NCBI GenBank assembly: GCA_019671135.1
Contig: JAHRHY010000013.1
Coordinates: 1 to 64,000 of the forward strand
DNA from: Linnemannia hyalina
Lineage: Eukaryota > Mortierellomycota > Mortierellomycetes > Mortierellales > Mortierellaceae
Length of the DNA stretch: 64,000 nt
Direction: 5' to 3'
Each line of letters begins with the position of its first letter. Positions within the stretch are counted from its first letter, which is position 1. This document shows, in pieces, positions 59,481-64,000 of the stretch. The notes under the pieces were generated by a model, which made no database searches, was not told where the DNA came from, and saw nothing but the letters and a program-made list of their open reading frames with translations. The translations under genes and the position numbers were made by a program.

Positions 59481-60710
59481 ATGAAGCCTTGTTCATCATG
59501 CCAAGTTGACTAGGTGGACACGGATCCAATCTTGATCAGCTGGTAAATTTAGATTGGGCTTGGCTGTCTCTCTAAGTGCAAAGGATATAAAAAGTATAAA
59601 AAAAAAATATCCAAAAGCCCAAGGAATCCACTGTTGACTTCCAAAGTACGCAAGAGAGCTTAGGGCGAGATAACAACAGACAGCACATTATTTGCAGTGA
59701 GGGGTACAGTTTAATAGTAGATGGTCACATTCAAGAGATAAGTTTGCGAAAAAAAAGAGTGAAGGTGACTTGTAGGATAATTACGCGAGGAATGTTACAG
59801 TGGTTGTTTTACATGGTTGATATCATACATACACTCTCCTCTAATAGTCGCGGTGGATATCGTCAAGATTTGCAGAGATGTAATAAACACCTTGTTATAA
59901 TTTGGAGTTGAAAGGCCTCCTTGGTGGAAATGTATGGTAAAATTTTGATGTGTGTGAGGTTGAGTAGGTGGGCTTGGATGCTGAAGGCCTAACCAGTGTG
60001 TCAGGTCGGTTAGGCGGGCATGGATCCTCTGCTCTTTGATCAACGGGTCAAGTTGGCTAGGTGGACTTTGGATGGTGATGATTCTACCAATGTGTCTTGT
60101 TGCTAGGTGGTTATGGATCTTTGCCTATTTGTCAGCGGGCGAGGTTAGTTAGGTGGACGTGAGCCCCCTCATCTTGACCAAGGTTCAAGCCGGTTCGAGT
60201 AGCAGTGGATTCTTGACCAGGGTATCAACTTAGCTGAGTGATCGTGGGTCCTGTTATCTTGAAGAGCGTGTCAAGTTGGGAAGGTGGACGAAAATCATGT
60301 TTGAGTCTTGGTCAGTAGTGCTGGGGGGAGGCGTGGTTGGTAAGCTCTAGAGGGTTGGGTTAGGATTGCTAGGATCGTTGATCCTGACTCGGTAGCTCTG
60401 ACCAGTGTGTAGATTAGGCTAAGCAGTCATGGATTCTGAAATCCTGACCATTGCGTCGAGTTGTTTAGGGGGGATGGATGGACAAGTCTTAGGCTCCAAG
60501 TTGGATATGTCTGGTTGATCCTGTAGTCTTGATCAGCGCGTCAAATAGTCCAAGCGGACATGAATTTTGTAATCCGGACCAGCATGTCAGGCTAGCTCCG
60601 TGGACGTGGATCCTGACATCTTACAGGGTGTAATGTTGGGAGTGGATGTGGATGGTGAAGTCTTGACCAGCGCAGCAACGTGTCAACTTGGCTGGGTTGT
60701 CGAATATCGC
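59481..60710. repeat. Degenerate ~45-bp minisatellite, interrupted by E10
   Basis: Loose tandem repeats of the pattern TCAAGTTGGCTAGGTGGAC, then GTGGATCCTG, then TCTTGACCAGCGTG. Many indels between units. The stretch contains no credible gene. Confidence 0.65.
59560..59920 (-). mobile_element. E element relic E10 (inverted, internally deleted)
   Basis: Shortened E inserted in the minisatellite. It starts near GTGCAAAGGATATAAAAAG and ends TTGAAAGGCCTCC. The p90 frame is readable on the plus strand (CSEGYSLIVDGHIQEI, RIITRGMLQWLFYMV, SRGGYRQDLQRCNKHL) with small gaps. The promoter-side half is mostly deleted. Confidence 0.75.
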
Positions 60711-61334
60711 GTAGTCTTCCCTTTCTCCTGTTCCACATCCTTGTTTCATTCTCTGAGCGTCCCCCAACGGCTGCCGGCTTGTCAACAGAGGCGTCAGCTG
60801 TTAAAAAGGTGCCCTCTCGCTCTCTGAGTAATTCACACAGCCACTTGTTTCTATGCACTCCGCCTTCAATTTGGTTATCGGCCTTCCTTCACTCTATTTC
60901 ACATCCTCACACTCTACACCTTTTTTTTGTCCATCAACCTCAAAGAAAAAAGTTCCGGTAATCTTCCCCGTCACCCAGCGAAAGCAGTGCTGATTACTTC
61001 AAGGAGGAACAGTCAGCAAATAATGATATGTTGTCGCGCGTCAAAGGTGCGTGGTCTTTCACCCACCCACGCACACCTCCCTCCACCACGTTCACAAACA
61101 CCATTTACCCTTGCGTCATTAGCTATGCACACCTGCAGGCGATTGGACAGCTACGAAATAGAAAAGGATAATGTAAGAGAGAGGAGAGACAACTTTCATA
61201 GCCAGCTAGAACCTGTTGTAGTTGTGCGACCAAGTGCTCCTTCTCATAAACATTCACACGTGCCTTTTTTTCAACTTGCGCACAACGACTCTTGTTGTTA
61301 CGGTAACGGTAAGACAGTGGAGACAAACGATCAG
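60711..61334. other. Unassigned, C/T-rich host-like sequence
   Basis: C/T-rich tracts and short frames only. No supported gene. Confidence 0.4.
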
Positions 61335-61556
61335 GAGTGGGCCTAAGTTTGAGACCCTTCATTCGGCGTTAACAGGAGGCGAGCGTGGGATTATTTCGCG
61401 ACTGGCCAAGGTCATCTCAGGAGAGGCCATGCAGGACAGCAGTCCTTCGATCGGCCCGATCTTTATGCTCGCCAAGGACCACATGCCTATCGGCGTCTTC
61501 TTGGCTGATTTTATCCCCGCCAAACGATTGGGTTCTGAGTGTGGAGGGCGTGATGG
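61335..61556 (+). CDS. Possible host exon, function unknown
   Basis: Plus-strand frame reading FETLHSALTGGERGIISRLA ... SIGPIFMLAKDHMPIGVFLA DFIPAK, followed by a possible donor (GATGGTATGTTC, 61553-61563). Composition differs from the transposons and looks coding. It lies tail-to-tail with the penta-EF-hand gene. No start or acceptor assigned and no family recognised. Confidence 0.3.
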
Positions 61557-61665
61557 TATGTTCGATTCAGTGTGTATTTAAGAGTGTAGGCAAGGCAAAG
61601 CGAGAAAGATTCGAGACTGACACGGTGAGCAACATTATGAGGACTGTGTGGTTATTGATAAGTTT

Positions 61666-63495
61666 TTATTGAGGTTGAAGCATTGTGAAGGTCCCGCTCA
61701 TGAAGCTCCTGCGCTTTGTTTAGCTGTTGCTGACAACGAGCTGAAGGAACTATTGTTTTCAACAATAGTCGTATCAAATATGACCAAACAAAAAAAATGA
61801 CGTGTTAGTGTACTAGAGTTGACGGAAGAAAGGACGAAAGGTAAGATAGCAATGCAGTTAATCGTAAATAAACGGTACCTGCTCATAGGAGATGGTGGCA
61901 AAACCCCTGCGGTCAGCGTCGATGCGCTGGAAGCTGTCGGTCAAGGACTTGACGGTGACGGCAATCTGGACAAAGTTGTCAAACGAAACATCGCCGGTTC
62001 CTGAAGCATTTTTGCCTGTAGAGTATTAGTTGTCACCCAATTATCAAATCAATACTTTTCTTCTTGAGACATGTCTACGTCAGCTGTTAAAAATCGCAAA
62101 TCGTCAAAAAGGGGAGTATATATACCTCGCTTGTCGTATTTCTTGATGATGAGGCGGAGGAAAGGGTCCGAGAGGTTGTAGCCGAACGAGTGCATGGCTG
62201 TCTTGAGCTCATTAAAGTCAATGAAGCCGCTCTTGTCCTTGTCGAATGCCTGGAAGCAAGTGCGCCAGTCCTCAATGTACTTCCACAATCCAGCAAACTC
62301 GGGGAATGTAATCAAACCCGAGTTGTCTATTTGGTGAATACGAAGTGCAGTCAGTATGTATAGCTGGACGAATCGAGTCTTTTAGAGCGTACTAGTACGC
62401 GCCAAAGTCATGGCAATTGTAGCTAGCTTACCGGCGTCGAACATGTTCATCATCAAGCGGACAGTCTCGAGGTTGAAGGGGCTCCAGTCACCTATTACGC
62501 GAAGAGTCATACAACAAGCATTGGTTAGCTTCTCTTGTACGAAGTATTATAAGAATGAGCCGATAACAAGTGGTGACAAGGCTTTCATTCCTGTCCGTAG
62601 TGGTGTCGACATCAAAAAAGCCATTAACAGTCTAAAATCTTTTGCGAGGGCTGCCAGGTGGTCGTCCAGGAGTCGTTTTTTCGTCGTATATTGTTGTGTC
62701 TGCTGTCTGCATCTGGTGATATCGCGTCCTTTCTTCTCTCTTTGAGTTTTGCTTGTGTGGCGGGAATATTTTTGATCCCCAACCAAGCCGTGAGAGCAAA
62801 TCTGAATCGCGGCAAGCAAGTCGAGCGTCGACAAGTGAGGAGAACAACATACCGTTGATGAGAGCCTTCTGCAACTCCTCAGTGCTAAGCTGGCCAGAGT
62901 GGTCGCTGTCGACCAAGTTGAACCAGTGCCTGTAGAACCGCCAATAGCAAAAAGATAGAAAGGAGTAAGGGGTCGTCAGCATCTTGTAGAGGGCGCACTT
63001 TGGTTCTCGTTTCGCTGTTCATGTGTCGGGTGTTCTTGTTCACTGTACGCGACGCAGCAGAAAAAGCACGCCATCCATTCCCAAGGGTCTCGCACGCGAC
63101 TGCTTGCTTACCTGAGGGTGGCCTCGGGGGTTTGAGCAGGGGCTACAAGTGAAAAAACGAAAGGGAGTGTGTTAGTTTGAAGCGATGCTTTTCTTCTTGT
63201 CATTCCCTTCTCTCGAATTGAGTGAATGAGTGGAGGCCCTGTTATTGTTGTTCTCCTCTTTTCTATACTGCGCTCGTTGCTTGTCTGTTAACTGGCAGTA
63301 AGTTCGGTCGAAGGTGATGAGTGGCGAGTGGTGAGCACGAGGAAAACGGAAAGAGAGGAGAGGATGGGGATTACCTGCTGGGGGTGGGGGAGGAGCAGCT
63401 TGCTGGGGAGGGTATCCTTGCTGTTGACCGTACTGTTGCTGCTGACCGTACGGTTGCTGCTGCTGCTGGCCGTAGTTGTACTGGTTGTAAGCCAT
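61666..63495 (-). CDS. Penta-EF-hand (ALG-2/peflin-type) calcium-binding protein, 7 exons
   Basis: Host-type gene. Exons inferred from frame and GT...AG borders: 63495-63375, 63142-63112, 62929-62853, 62491-62432, 62326-62126, 62015-61879 and a last short exon ending at 61666 (its acceptor, AAAG near 61714, is uncertain). The product is about 225 aa. The N-terminus is Gln/Tyr/Gly/Pro-rich (MAYNQYNYGQQQQQPYGQQQ), as in peflin-type proteins. EF-hands: HWFNLVDSDHSGQLSTEELQ, a degenerate MMNMFDADNSGLITFPEF, CFQAFDKDKSGFIDFNELKT, a fourth (KKYDKRG...GDVSFDNFVQ) and a degenerate fifth (DADRRGFATISYEQ). It ends FMSGTFTMLQPQ, typical of the dimerising fifth hand. Such proteins bind Ca2+ and act as cytosolic adaptors at membranes. 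The introns (105-361 nt) are the only clear spliceosomal introns in the window. Confidence 0.9.
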
Positions 63496-64000
63496 GCTGT
63501 CGAGTTGTTGTTGTCGGTCTTGGTGGGGAGGGAAAGGATGAGGGATGAAGAAGAGAGAAAAGAAAAAACACAAAAGCAGTGTGTCTGTACCTAAGGTTTT
63601 AATTCGGAGTGAACTGATGGCAAGTAAAAGTGGCGCGTCACTCTCGACGGCGGTGTCGTGTCGTCAAACAAACCGTAACGAATAAGGCAGTGTGACCACA
63701 ACACACACCGATATTACATTATTATTTTCACAAATATTTAGTTCAATTGAATAGAAGGGTCACTCCTTTGTTGGCAATGCCCAGAATAGCATAGCCATTG
63801 GTAGGATGCATGGTTGTTATTTTGTATTATTGCTCCTTCCTCTAGCCGTACCACTTGCCCTTCTCCTGTGCCTCCCTCGAGACACGGGTCGGGATCAACG
63901 TCCTGCGAATATCATACACCTCAATCAAATGCTATTTTACAGGGATAAAAAAAGAATGAAAAACAGAGATCAATGGGTATTAAGCTCTTAAGCAACCAAT
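63496..64000. promoter_or_regulatory. Upstream region of the penta-EF-hand gene
   Basis: Intergenic. G/A-rich 5' leader directly before the ATG (63500-63570), then AT-rich sequence. No further gene supported; short frames near 63806-63991 look accidental. Confidence 0.4.

Noticed and set aside
61123..61362. Minus-strand frame downstream of the penta-EF-hand gene as an extra exon
   Set aside because: No splice borders in phase and no similarity to the family; the penta-EF-hand fold is complete by 61666.

Overview
The window looks like a mobile-element island in the genome of a filamentous fungus, probably an early-diverging (Mucoromycota-type) lineage. Reasons: chromodomain Ty3/gypsy retrotransposons, a Tc1 element, PIF/Harbinger-like DDE transposases, and at the right edge one intron-rich host-type gene, a penta-EF-hand calcium-binding protein at 61,666-63,495 on the minus strand. 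The lineage call is inference. About 59 kb of the 64 kb is transposon sequence in nested layers. No rRNA, tRNA or CRISPR array was seen.

Layout. 160-3,600: decayed gypsy pol. 3,840-22,707: tandem array E1-cargo-E2-cargo-E3. 'E' is a 495-bp element with GGAGGCC / GGGGCCGC ends that itself encodes a conserved 90-aa protein (p90). Each cargo is a DDE transposase (type A) plus a large acidic repeat protein. The second cargo is split by an 8,321-bp element (13,271-21,591) that has 2,453-bp inverted repeats capped by 451-bp palindromes and carries three genes: a small protein, a replication-initiator-like protein and a DDE transposase (type B). 22,708-36,446: a large imperfect palindrome whose arms each carry a zinc-ribbon/coiled-coil gene, a 90-aa gene, the initiator-like gene and a DDE gene (type C). 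Its left arm is interrupted by a complete E-cargo-E unit (25,748-31,554). 36,575-41,896: MITEs, an intact Tc1 element (37,059-38,676) and gypsy fragments. 41,897-54,926: nested gypsy-3 copies that contain E7, E8 with its cargo, E9 and an intact gypsy-1 (46,433-52,821). 54,927-56,143: relics of an older E/cargo unit. 56,500-60,700: unassigned ORFs, a MITE, a 174-bp satellite and a degenerate ~45-bp minisatellite. 61,300-64,000: host-like DNA.

Main point. Several element types (E alone, E-cargo-E, palindrome-capped ITR element) share GGAGGCC termini and 3-bp target duplications. Because copies are duplicated here, paralogous sequence supplies the empty site for most of these insertions, so element ends and duplications can be read directly. 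The unit 25,748-31,554 moved as one piece (duplication ATA), like a bacterial composite transposon or an LTR element, but it has a DDE enzyme and no reverse transcriptase. A compact, intronless module (small protein / initiator-like protein / convergent DDE transposase) occurs three times, each time with a TTTTTAAAA-type motif in the ~50-nt gap before the initiator-like gene and in the ~36-nt convergent gap. I infer a family of transposons with plasmid- or virus-like organisation. All alignments were made by eye.
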